DNA of 64,000 nt from Callaeas wilsoni. Lineage: Eukaryota; Chordata; Aves; Passeriformes; Callaeidae. Each line of letters opens with the position of its first letter. Positions within the stretch are counted from its first letter, which is position 1. The notes beneath the pieces are model-generated. The model was not told the DNA's origin, searched no databases, and was given only the letters and a program-made list of their open reading frames with translations. The position numbers were made by a program, and so were the translations under genes. The DNA is taken from positions 567,383-631,382 of the forward strand of contig VWPU01005228.1 in assembly GCA_013398955.1 (NCBI GenBank). The letters are read 5' to 3'. Of the stretch, positions 51,387-63,838 are shown piece by piece.

Positions 51387-54300
51387 GTCCTTTAAGAAAA
51401 AAGCTTTATTTAGAAAAAAAAGCAACAATGAAAAAAACAAACCATCTCATGACTAACAGTTTAAACCTTTTGAACCCAGAATCAAATGGATTCTGAACAT
51501 ACTATTGTAGATACACAGCATATATTAATTACTATAATTTAGCTCTAGATACATACAATTTATCTGCCAGGGCAGTTTCCTTGCAATATTTTTTTACTTT
51601 ACATGCACATAATTTTTTTTTTTTTTAATCTCATTAAATATTCTACCTTTTATTAGTAAGTGATATCAGATTAGTAGGGAAAACTCTGCCTTCATTCTAC
51701 TTAAAGGGTTACTAGCATAACATTGGTAGAATATCTTAGTATGGATTTATTCCAGTTTAAGTGCAAGGAAACTTTATCTGTTATATTGTTATTAAGCTCA
51801 ACTCCTCCATTAAAAGCCAAATTCTTACTAAGATATTTACAAAATACATATCCTACAAGTTAATGTAAGTGCATTATAAATTACTATGAATTATTTTTAA
51901 TTATAAAAAATTGTTCAATATGCTAGCTCATTGGCTTACTTCAACAGCTGGTCCTATTTCTTTTGCTTTTCAATTTATTGGGAAAAGTGAATTGATGATG
52001 AGATAAGGTTATGGATACTTTCCTTCATATTAAATCTTTATTCTGCGAGAAGAAGAAATAATCAAGACCAAACCCTACCCTATACTGTAAATAATAATTT
52101 TAGTTTATAGTCCAGACTTCTTTAGCAGGTCTTGCTTGTTTCAATCTCCTGATTATTCTTCAAGCATTTGAAATGTCTGAAAGGAAAAATAACAAGAACA
52201 ACAATAAAACCAAACAAGAAAAGGTGTCTAACAATATCAGAATTAAGAAATCTTTGAGAAATATAGTAGACCTATGAATAAGCTAGGAAAAAAAGAAGAC
52301 ATTAAAGTGATTTAGAGACTGCAAGTGATAAAAGATCTGTTTCAGCAAGTTTCTGTGACAGAAGAAATTGAAGAGAGATCTACCAGATATCACTATAATT
52401 AGACACATTGAGAAAAGCAGCAATGAATAGCTATTTTAAAAGACACACAAATAGTGAGGTTAGTGACTAACACAAATCTTGTTACTTGCATTCTCTTTTT
52501 TCTGTTCTAAACCATTTAACATCTCTTTAGTGTTCATTTCATCCAGTAATGCTAACTCTTCACAGTTTATGAGCCATGGCCATAATCCATATTTTTCCTG
52601 CTAAGGAAGGAAAAAAATTGTCTGCCAGCAAATTACGTAACCCCACTTACACAGACTCACATGTTTGGGGCTTAGTTATCATTGCTCACTTAGGGTTTGC
52701 ATGACATTTTGTAAGCATGTATTTACCAAGATTATATTGATTTGAATTATTCCGTCTACTTTATAATTCATAAAATATTTTAACTGGTAGGAGATTTTAA
52801 ATGACAGTGCTGATTGTTTTGTTTAATATGGATTTGATCTAAAATCCAATTAGAAAAAGCAGCAAAAGCATTTCTATGATAATTATGCCATTGTTTTCCA
52901 TTCTTTTTTAGCATTTCAGTTTTAATCCATATCTGTAATTTTAATTTAAACTAGAAGTAAACTACATAATCAGCAGAACAGGGAACATGTTCAAGTCCAG
53001 ACTGAATGTACTTACATCTGTATTGCTAAATAAAGAGAGAGCCAGGGAGAAATGTCAAAGATTGTACCTCTATATTACGTAATTTGCATAATTTTTAGAT
53101 CTCTCATCTGTGCGCACTCCACTTGGGTGTCTCAAGAGGTATCCTCGGGCACAACTCAAGGCACTCATTGCTCTATGAACTGCTCTCAAATGGGACTATG
53201 AATGTGACTGGACAGGGATGACTTCCTCTGTCCCAAACTATTCCAGCAACATCCTAAGGGTTTTGTACTCTCATGTTCTCTCCTGCAACATGTTTGTACA
53301 GGTAACAGCTACCCTAAAAGTCACACAGAAGAACACCATTCCTCATTATTTTAGACGTTATGACCTGTGATCAAAAAAAAAAAACACAATTACCTCTCTG
53401 GACCACAGGCTCAGCCTCTAGGTCCAGCAGAGGTCCAGGAACACACAATCAATAGCAAGTCTGAAAAGTTTGTAAAGGAACATGGGTGTCAGTAGTGTGA
53501 CAGTAAGACAGCTTGTACCCCTAGGCTTTGAGGACAAGGAGCAGTCCCTGAATCACTATTGTTTGGCTTCAGAATACGGTGAAACAGCTACATCTGACTT
53601 GCGCTTGTAAGGTGCCCAAACGAGGCAGTCAGCTCATTTCTATGTTGTTATTTCTATGAAGGGGTTGGTATACTCTCCCAGTTTTCATTTGCATACATCT
53701 TCCTTCCACTTTGCAACACTGGAGACTCACATTAGTACTGTATATGCAACAGAAGCCAAAAGAAATATAGGACTCAAAGCAAAAGACATGTCAAATCTAC
53801 CTGAAAATATGGATATATTTCATAATGTAAACCTGTACTATCTTTATTGGTACCTTTGTCCATACAGTTTGGTCCATACTTTATTGGTATTATTGCCCAT
53901 ATTTCTTGTACAGGACCATTTACATTACAAGCCACTTATAACGGGACAGGCTTTGTATAAGGTTCTCATTTGGAGCAAAACCAAACTAAAAAAAAAAAAA
54001 AACAACCCAAACCCATGGCAGACTAAGTTTTCTTCTTCCAGAAACCGTGTGGCAGACCCAGTTGTTAAAGCAACAGTTCACAAACCTTCCTCAACGGAAA
54101 AACTAGCCAGTGCATCACCTGGGGCTAAGAGAGAATTACTGCACTTGAGAGCAGAGATGTAGTGCTCAGCAAAGCACTGTGTAAGTAGGAGTTACATATG
54201 CACTGAAATTTTCAGAACTGAATCAACAAAACAGGCATGAATTACTCAAATTTACAACTTTGCATCACTAGGAAAATACAACAGTGAATCCAGCCACGGT

Positions 54301-54539
54301 TAGTCCTCTTTATTTGTACAGTCTTCCTCTAAATCATGACAAGCCCCCTGTTGCTTTGACCATTATATTTATCATTTAATCTGACCACGTTTTATCATGA
54401 TGTACTTATTATTGTGGGTCATATGCATGATCATATTTGCCTGGAAGGGAGAGTATAATTTAGCATATTGAAATACTTAAATTATCATATTAATTAAAAC
54501 TGGAAGTGCAGAGTTGCATCCAGAAGATATTGTTACTTG

Positions 54540-54790
54540 CAAACTTTTTCTTAGCCACGATGATAAACCTAATTGATTACAGTTTATGATAACAATAATC
54601 TCTGCAATACCATTAATTAGCACAGTTAACAACTAATTTGCTGGAGTTTTAACTGCCCTTGGCTTTCCCTCAAGCTGTTCCAAACCGGCCATTAACTGCT
54701 GGTTACAATTGATTTCTCTGGGCTCTATTTAAAAGAAATTTTATTTCAATTCAGCGTCTAATTCAGAGTCTAATCTTGATCTGGTAAACA
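54540..54790. promoter_or_regulatory. Candidate conserved enhancer-like patch, rich in homeodomain cores
   Basis: The patch contains TAATTGATTA (54570-54579), a palindromic paired-homeodomain-type site (TAAT, two bases, ATTA), then TTAATTAG near 54613-54620, 'aactaatttgctgg', 'ggccattaactgctgg' and 'acaattgattt'. It has no simple repeats and few stretches of one base, unlike its flanks. This pattern is common in conserved non-coding enhancers near developmental genes, but conservation cannot be seen from one sequence. It may be ordinary AT-rich DNA. Confidence 0.25.
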
Positions 54791-55208
54791 AAAAACAGTC
54801 TCTACCTTAGCAACAGACTTCCTGTTCCTTATTCTCTTTGTGTATCATTTCAGGGATATATAGGGATGTAAGCTTTGTGGTTCAGGGATAAAGCAAAAAT
54901 CAAAGCCCTGATATTCTTTATTCCAAATTTTCAAGGGGTAGGGAAGCCCAGAAAGGAAGAGCACTCTATTGACATCTGGTGGAAAGAAAAGACAAATTAA
55001 TGCTCCAGCAGCCAACTTTCAGCTTATTTGTTTGCATATATTGTTTCTTCGTGTTTGGAAACTGCTTCTGCTAATAGCTTAATGTGGAGAGACATTTCCA
55101 GTGGTAATATTGTACAGGAATAATTGCCATTTAAACGTGTGCAAACAGAGTGGACATTTAACATAAGAAAATAGGTTTCTGTAATGGGGTCCAAAAGCTA
55201 CTGCCTTT

Positions 55209-55212
<4 letters not shown>

Positions 55213-55263
<51 letters not shown>
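55213..55263. repeat. Poly(A) run of 51 bases
   Basis: Fifty-one consecutive A, followed by 'ttaataaaaaaaaaaattttaaataatatttttttttaaatatttt' (AT-only to 55315). No retrocopy body is recognisable on either side. A perfect homopolymer this long may not be exact in the assembly. Confidence 0.9.
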
Positions 55264-55271
<8 letters not shown>

Positions 55272-56699
55272 AAAAAAAAATTTTAAATAATATTTTTTTT
55301 TTAAATATTTTCTACAAGATAGTGAGTTTAAGAGGTATTTTTAACTTGAGAAAAAATAATGTACTTAAGAATAATTTGTATTTTACCATACTGTTGGTTT
55401 GTAGTGCTTTTTGATTTCTTGGTAAAAATTTATAAGCACTGGGAATATCTAGTAAAGCTGCTAACAGAACAAGGAGGGGAGAAAAATTTTGAGCAGGTAA
55501 TACAAAAAGGAGCAGTGAGGGATTATCACGATGACCAATGCAGGTCACATCACCGTAAGTTCAGAAGTAGGGCTTTACTACCCAGCAAGACTGAGCAGGC
55601 CCAACTGTGAGGTACATATTGCTTTGAAAGCAGAGAAAGAGACAGGAGACTTAGGAATTGCCTTATCATAAGAGAGGCCCATGATAAATATAGCAGCTAG
55701 GAGCTGTATGCTATCCTGCTTATGCTCTTTCTTACATTTTTCTTTTATCCCTCAAATACATATTCTTTGCTAAGTCAAACACTTTATGTATATGAAGGAG
55801 GTAAAAATAAGAGCTGGCTATTCACCAGAAAGTTTTTTTTCCAGGGTTTTTGTATAAGGTTTTAAATCTGTAAAAGAAAAAAATTGAGATTAGCTTGCCT
55901 ATCTGATTCCAAATAAGATCTGATTGAAGGGTTATAGGGAATTCAAATCTGTAATGAACATACTACTGAAAAGAAGTTACTCTATGTCATTGTTTCCTTT
56001 GCAGCTTTCTATTAGACCATCTTTCTCTCCAGCATCTTTGTATAAATTTTTCCTTCTAATTTATTGGCTCTCCTAAAGTATTGAATAGTTACTTTCCTCC
56101 TGCACTCAAACTAAAATTACTGCCTTTCCATCCATGCCCTAATTTTTCAAACAAGTACTTAGATGACCGATTCCATAGACCTCTGGCTGTATATGGCCTT
56201 CCCTGTGAACAGCAACAAAGCCACTTCACTCTCATTCTTTACACCTTTCACTGAACCTTAATCTGTGGCCTAAATGAAATGGGATAAATTTTTTTTAGTG
56301 AGAGGCTCTGACTACATCTTTAAATTTTAACCAGATTTATCTCATGTTTTCTTCATCCCTTCTCTCTTAGTTATCTCTTTCTTTGGATTTTTATGCATCA
56401 GTCACACATTTTTAAAGTGGAAACTGACTGTTTCATATTTGTTTAGCCATTGACAGAATGGGACCCTGAGCCATGAATGGAGTTTCTTGGTAAATCTGCA
56501 AAACAGAATCACAGAAATAATACCAAAAAATCTTCCACCTGTAAGAAATGGTTCAGACAAGAGAAGCATGGAAGGGAAGACCACCATTCTAAAGAGAAAC
56601 ATGTAACTCTATGCAAATGGTTCCATCACACATTGATGTGCAGATTTTAGTTTTGGTTTTTACCATTTAACTCCATGACAGAAAACATTCTACAACTAA

Positions 56700-56757
56700 C
56701 AAAAAAACAACCAACCAACCAACAAACCAAAAAGAACCCAAACAAACAAACAAAAGG
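56700..56757. repeat. (CAAC/CAAA)n-like tract
   Basis: aaaaaaacaaccaaccaaccaacaaaccaaaaag followed by 'aacaaacaaacaaaag', a compound tetranucleotide tract of about 58 bases. Confidence 0.85.
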
Positions 56758-57086
56758 AAGATGAAACAGCAAACATTAGAATTCAAGTTGTTCAAGTTTT
56801 GCAATAAACATGATATCATGAAAATGAAATTGGCATGAAATAGATTAGTAACCAAATTGAGTAATCTTTTTTTCATAGACTAGGTGGCCAAAATTTCATT
56901 TAGACTTTCTCTTTTTTTTAATATCAAATCAAAAAATCTCATCAATAAAAATTTCTACTGTGATATACGTACTCTACAGGATGTCTATATATACAAGTCT
57001 TTGGGTATGGGGATAAGAGATTTAAAATCCAATACTTTCAGAATTAAAAACCTGCATTTGTTGACTGACATACAGATATAGATACA

Positions 57087-57112
57087 GAGGGACTGACTGA
57101 ACTGACTGACAC
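57087..57112. repeat. (GACT)n short tandem repeat
   Basis: gggactgactgaactgactgacactacc; about five GACT units interrupted by one extra A. Confidence 0.75.
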
Positions 57113-58340
57113 TACCACCATGCATGGAAGACTTGTCTCAAGGAAAGCACACTAATATTAGCTCTTGTTTATTTGAGCTCCAATTCAAGACTTCCAGTAT
57201 TCAGCTAGCTCTGTCAAAGTCTTGTCACTCACTCTTCAGTGTAAAATACCTCTCCTGTTCTTATTCTCCCAGCCAATACTCTGGTTTATTTATTTGTTAT
57301 CTGTTGTCTTGACAGTTCCAGCCTCCTCCCATACGGCTTCTTCACCATCCTTCGTCCATTTTTTCAAAGTATCAAAGTGAAATACCTCACCCTGTTCTGG
57401 CAAACTAATATTAGCTTGGTGTCCTCTAAACTTTTCACCACCATCTTAATCACATTTACGTATAGTCAGATTCACCATAATATTAGTTCATGCTTGATTA
57501 CTAATTCTTTTCTTAAATATGCTCTGAACGTTCACCTGTTCTTCACCATATGAATACTTCTGAATCCTTTATTCCTTTCAGACAATTTTATGCTCTTGAT
57601 TTTTTGCTTTAGTATGAAATAATTTTCCACCTCCCATCCACTAAGCAAAGCTTTTCTTTCTTCTCTTGCACATCTCTTGCTAAAAAATCAGAAAGACAGA
57701 TCATTTCTTCATTTGAAAGATGACAGTCTTCCTTGTCTTCTCTTCTTTTCTCAATAAATGGACATCTTGGGTCAATTTGGGCAAGTTTCTTAGGATCAGC
57801 TCCAAAGAAGATCACAACCGAATAATCACTTAGGACCTGACAGGTAGTAAAGTGGAAATAAAAATCTGAGTACCCTAAAGAGTGTATCAGTAGTTTTAAG
57901 CTACATCTATACTACTATACTGAATTTTTGCAGAACCAATAGCTGACATAGAGACTGACAGGCATTAAATGTCCTTGTGTGTGTCTGTCCCTATCACCAA
58001 ATTCTTTCATCTTACAAAACAGGAAAACAGACCTAAAATGATAACTAAGAATGTCTGCAGCATGCCATAACTCCTGAACCATACTCAGAAATAATTTATG
58101 AGAGTGCTAATTCACTCAAGACAAATTGTCAAGGCTCACTACAAAAAGTTCCAGAGCATATATACATTCCCTAGAACAGTTTAAGTTATTAATATAAACA
58201 TAGAAAAAGACATCTCAGCATATGATGCATCCAACACACTCTCCACAGTGGCCAATTGGAAATATTAAACACAGGGTGAATCTTGAAACATGTTAAATGG
58301 TTTTAGCTTCAAATGTGCCTTGGTACCATTTTCCCCACCC

Positions 58341-58362
58341 TTTTTTTTTTTTTTTTTTTTTT
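58341..58362. repeat. Poly(T) run of 22 bases
   Basis: Twenty-two T in a row after 'ttccccaccc'. No retrocopy adjoins it. Confidence 0.9.
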
Positions 58363-61300
58363 AAATTTATGCCTTCAAAGACCTTTTGCTGGGAGGGACA
58401 CAAATCTGTATTTTAAATTGCACCATATTATCCACCTCAATGATGAAGATGTGCTCTTGCTTGCAAGCAAAACATTAAAGTAGAAAGGAAGAGCATCATT
58501 ATGACTAAAGCATATGAAGGTGATCTGAACTCTATCACCCACTTTAAATACTGTTATATCAAATACTATTACATTACACAAAAGAAACATTTCTAGCAAT
58601 ACTCTCATCATTATAATCTACGAGATTAATGAAGTGCACTGTTTTGTGTGCATTTTCTCACCAAATGAATCTTCTGAATTGAAATATGATTTCAGTAACA
58701 GAGCTAGTCAGTGATCTTTTGCAGCAGAAGTGTATATCCTCAAGGTTAATGTCTTTTGAATGGAAGTGGGAAATTAGGATTTAAACTTCCTACTTTCAGG
58801 AAGGATCATGAAACTAAACCTTCATCATCCATGTCTCAATCAACATTCTAGCATCTGGACATCTGCATAAATTTGGAGATTGCTATACATTTTCAGAATG
58901 TGTCTGTCAGGCATGTTTGAGAGTGCCAACTCTAACAGCTGCCTCAGGGAACAGAGCCAAACAAAGAATAATTTCTCAGTCTCAACTGGATTTAGGTTTA
59001 TGTATCACAACACTCCATAAGGCAGAAGAACGCCTTGGCAAGGTTAGGAGCATAATTCTGTGTTTATGTAATTTTACAGTTAAAAAAATAAGCTTCACCA
59101 GGGAAAATCAGCAGTAAATGAGGTCTTTCTTTCCTCCAGGTATTATTTGTCATTCTGAATTGTTTTTTATTATGTCAAATCACTGCAAAAATAGCTAGAA
59201 CCTACCTCATATGATTAGAATCTTTTTTTTTCCTATTGCACCATTTTTATCGCTAATGTGTTGATTATGAGAAGAAAGCCTTAAATTCTGCTTTTCATTT
59301 AAAGTCCTACCCCATTTCCATTTTCATATTACTTGGTTTTTTTCTTCTATTAGAGACACAGTGTGATTACCTTGGACTTTTAGTCTGTGATGTTGAAATA
59401 ATGGATAAGTAATACTTTAGAATCTATTTTTCAAATCATCAGGAGAAATTTTAATTCATTTGCTGGGGAAACCATTAACTTTTCATTTCCTGGTGTTATT
59501 TCTAGTCAAAAGAATTCCAAGCCTCTTCATTTTCACTCTCTCCTACCTCTGAAAAGAATATTCTTTATCAACATTCTAGGAGTCAGGATTTTCAGGTGCC
59601 AGGAGATCAAACTTCAACTCAAGTGAAAGGCAGCAGGAGCTAGAAGTTAAGCGTCAGGCATCAAGAAAGCAATCGTCAGGTGTCAGAGTCAGTCAGCACG
59701 CAGTTTGATATAAAGATCTAAAAAGGTGGAGTTACCCCTTAAGAAAAGCACCCCAGTTTTGGTATATTTTTTTAAATTTAATTTTAGCCTTATTTCCTGG
59801 TAAAACTAGGATTGCATTAACTTTGTGTGTGTGTGCATTGTATCAGTTTTTTGGTTATCCTCAAATGCTTCTGAAGACAATTAATTTCAACTGTATTTGA
59901 AAAAAGGTCAGTAATCTCAGATACGCTGAGTTCCTCAAGATACATGGTAAAGGGTAGCCAAGTAGAAGAGAAAAGCCTGTAAGTGTTCCTGTTCTTAAAG
60001 AGCTGAAATGTGAGTTCAACAGTGTGAGGGCTTGAAAAAAATAAAAAAAAATACTGTATAGAGAGATATCATGGAAGACAAAACTACTAGAAGACTTTTA
60101 AAATTACTCTTACATTTAACTTGAATGTGGAATTTCCAGAGCTGCACTAGTAAATTTATCAGGGTCACAACATGAGCTTTCACACTTGTGCCTTAGTATC
60201 TGTGATGTTTAATTGTTAACATGTTTTATTGCGTAGTTTTTGACTTCAGGCAGTTCTTCAGACTTTTCTTCAGGCTTAGTTTCTTGGGTAGCACAGTCTA
60301 GCAACCATTCCAAATATGTACTGTAGCATCTGAGGGTGGAAGAATTTTGCAAGTGAGTGAAGCTATGCCCAATCAATCACCCAGGAGGAACTTGAGAAAA
60401 GTTGCTATACTGCCTAGCTTTCTAGTATATATATACAACCCCAAAACTGCAGACTTTTATTTCTTGCCAGACTTTAAGAAGTCAGTGTTCAGCTGCTAAG
60501 GACTTTGAGAACTTCCAAAACACTTCTCGAGGGCAGGAGCATCTCAATTTCTTGCTTTACACTTGTGCTTTCTTTGAAATAATGTCTAAATTTGAGGGGG
60601 TTGACCTTCTTTCACACAGTTGCCAACCTGTTCAAATATTGGTATATATGGACAGAATTAGATTCAATTACTTTCCCCCAGAAGAGCTTCCTCACCAGCA
60701 GATTACAGTCATCACTATGTACTCAGTGTCTTCTTACATTTCTGCTGAAGTTGTGCAGAAAAGAATGCAAGATTCACTGAAGTAGAGAAAAAACATAATT
60801 TTGCAAGCAAGGAACTTGGGTGTCGCTTGAAAAAGGGAAGAAACAAAACATAATAGCTGTTTCCAAAATGGTCAAATTTTTGTTAGTGTCTATATATTTC
60901 AGAATAACTATTTAGAACATGCATAAGAGTTCAAGACTTTTCCTGTCCTAGCAAGATTTTCCAACCACTCCCTAGTCAGATAAAACAGATATAGCCAGAT
61001 GGTTAACCTATTCCCATATGGAATGTGATTTTGAATAATTTTAAGTGAGGAAAAGAAATCAATTTGCCCCTTCTACCAGCTAGGCAGCTCTTTTAACTCT
61101 CTCATTCTTACAGAAATGAGAACACCTTCTTCCAGCTTAGTTTAATGAAAATAACATCAGAAAAATATTTGTTAGCAGTCTGTTTCTGTCACTATGCCAA
61201 GCTAACGGTGAAAAATATTTTCATATCTAACATAATGATATTTTGGAAGAGGAATTTCTTGCTTTGTGTTTTGATTGAACTGAGTTACAAAGTAATCTCT

Positions 61301-61507
61301 GAACTGCTGAGCTGTAATAAAACTGGCAGAGTTCAAGGCATGCACAAAGAAATAAGAGTTTAAGAATTTTAAAGTAAAGAGACCGTGAGTGTCTATAATA
61401 CAGGCAGGCAGAGAGTTAGAGGAAAGTAAAATAGTAATTTTCAGAGTCACAGATTTTATACTGAGTTTGTAGACTTCACTCTGTTCTCATTTTAAGTTAC
61501 AGAATTT

Positions 61508-61527
61508 GGGGGGGAGGGGTTTTGGGG
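61508..61527 (+). other. G-quadruplex-compatible motif
   Basis: Seven G, A, four G, four T, four G. This can be split into four runs of at least three G with loops of one, one and four bases, which fits the usual quadruplex pattern. It is isolated in AT-rich DNA and not near a recognisable promoter. Confidence 0.6.
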
Positions 61528-63658
61528 TTTTTTGAATTGATCTAACAAATGAGATGGTATTTCTGGCTGATACAGCTGGGTGTTGCCATTATGATTGATG
61601 AATTTCAAGTCAAAGCCTGTTACATTTTTCCCCCACCCCAGTTCAAACAGATATTTAAAGCCACCTGTAGATTTTAAGATTTAGTTGAAAGAGCTGTTGC
61701 AGACACCTGTGCCTAATTAATGCTGAATATAAGTCTGAAATTTAGTTCAGTTTATTACATTTAAAATTTTCAGAAAATAAACCATTGCATTGCAAATTAC
61801 TTGGGTGTCAGCTTCAGAAACTCCATCACATAATTCTTTGTGGTGGCAATATCTACAGTTCTGAACAAGACAGAACTAAAAGACTCTGCTGAAGATCATC
61901 CTGTTTCTCTGGTGAGATATATACAAATTTCCTAAAGAGATGAGCTTTTTTTCTCATATTACCGGCTTTTCACAATTCCATACAAGATTTACCAGTGAAC
62001 CTAGGAATAATGTCTCTGCTAGCATTTTGAGTCTCTATAAAAATAGTCTGGATACATTAAGAAAATAAGATGTAATTGCATCCTGAGTTGAGAAGCAATG
62101 GAAAGAATGACAGTATAACTAAAGTGCTGAGCAGGTCTGGCAGATTGGAATGCCATCTGAAAGACACCAAGAAGAGACTTGATGAAAGTCCTATCTTTTG
62201 TGTAGTCCTAGCAATTACCACAAAATGCTGAGGTGAGCTGAATGAGCAAGTTTTACGTCATTCAAGGAGAATATAGCATGATTGCTCAGCCATCCCTTAC
62301 AAGAGGTAGAGGTGAAATGGTGTGTATCAGAAAGTCATAAAGATTGATGGCATCTGCTGCTTCCAAATGTATCTATCTGCATGCAAACCACTTGCAGTGT
62401 GAACTGATGGAGAACAAAGTCTGTTTGCCCAGGGAAGGTGCTTTAGTAGGCTTAATTTCCATAGCCCATTTACCCAGCTGAGGCAGGAATGTCCAAGAGA
62501 AATCAGCAGGGTCATGATAAGAATTCTAAGCCACAAAACTTAATAAAAAGAGATTATTAGCTACATTGCAGTAAGCAAACAGTAAAGTCTTAAATGATCA
62601 ATACTTGACAAGAGACATGTCACAAACTTCATGTATAGGTCAGGCACACACAAAGTTTTTCAAATAAATCGACTGACTTCAGGACAAGGCACATAAAATG
62701 TCACTTTTTATCTCTCAGTTGATATTTTTCTCACAGAGTGAAAAAATAAAAAAATCACCACCCTCAGAGATTTGATCGAAAAGATAGTCACTCCTGATAC
62801 AAGTTTAAGGGGAAAAAACTGCAATCAAGTGGAAATTTTTGTCACTACCTTAATCTCTGATTTGTAGAAAGTTGTGCTTTGGGATATTTGGTATGTCTGA
62901 GAATTGCCACCAAAGAGCCCTTCTGTTCTTTAATCGCTGCACTAAATCTTAACAAACGTGAGCATGAAAACTATTGTGCTGTACTTGTGAGGCATATATC
63001 AAAGTTATATTTTTAAAGCTTGGAAAGGCAGTTGAATCATGCATGCTCTTTATGGAGCTCTGATCAGGCTGATAAAGGCAGTTCAGCTTCAATAAACGCT
63101 TTTTAAGTGAATGTTTTGGAAAGCGAATAGGAAATTCAAAGCTCAAACTGTTGCCTAACTGCTCCCATAGCACTTTGATCACTTCGCTGCTGACATTTTG
63201 TTAAAAATGTCTTGTTTTTATTAAAATGTTGGGATCTGGGGATTTAGAAAGTTAAGTGTAGTCACTGAAAAAATAATGTACAGTAAAACTGAGTGACATA
63301 ACTTATTAAGTACTTTGTACACATTTCTTAAAAAAGAAAACTTTTTCCCTGTGGGGTCAAACACAGCTTTGCACTTCTCTGAAAAAAAGTTCATATTGTT
63401 AAAGCAAGACGAGTGCAGAAGATAAATCAAACAGCAGTGCTTTGCCTGAGGCAACGCCCCCCTCAAGTTATAAGACTTTGCTATGAAAAAATGTAGACAT
63501 CCAATAATTTAAAAATTAATAACATATAAAAAACATCATAAATGGAGAGTGTGAATTTTCTGTGTCATACTTCTGTTAAATATTTATGTGATGTTATTTT
63601 CTGTTGAAGGACATCAATGACAAGCTGTCATAATTACCTTACTTTACTCATTACACAG

Positions 63659-63684
63659 AATCTATCTGTCTACCTGTCTGTCTC

Positions 63685-63740
<56 letters not shown>
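63659..63740. repeat. (TCTA)n tetranucleotide microsatellite
   Basis: About 14 uninterrupted TCTA units from about 63685 to 63740, preceded by an imperfect TCTG/TACC/TGTC lead-in from 63659. The pure part is long enough to be length-variable between individuals. Confidence 0.95.
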
Positions 63741-63838
63741 CAGCAGTATAAAGTTCCTTCTTTCTCAGGTTTTAGAGCTTATTTAACAATAGGTGATTTT
63801 TACATGACAAATTGCATTGTATGATCAAATTAAATCTT

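Larger units (their letters stand above)
51387..63658. other. AT-rich non-coding stretch
   Basis: No gene was recognised. The longest frame in the window (53656-54162, 168 codons, plus) contains an in-frame poly(A)-encoded lysine run and no recognisable domain, and I do not call it a gene. Listed separately: a motif-rich candidate regulatory patch (54540-54790), a poly(A) tract (55213), CAAA-like and poly(T) tracts (56700, 58341) and a G-rich motif (61508). Confidence 0.5.

Noticed and set aside
53656..54162. Longest open frame in the window (168 codons, plus strand)
   Set aside because: No recognisable domain, an in-frame lysine run from a poly(A) tract, no splice or promoter context, and length within what AT-rich DNA of this size can give by chance.
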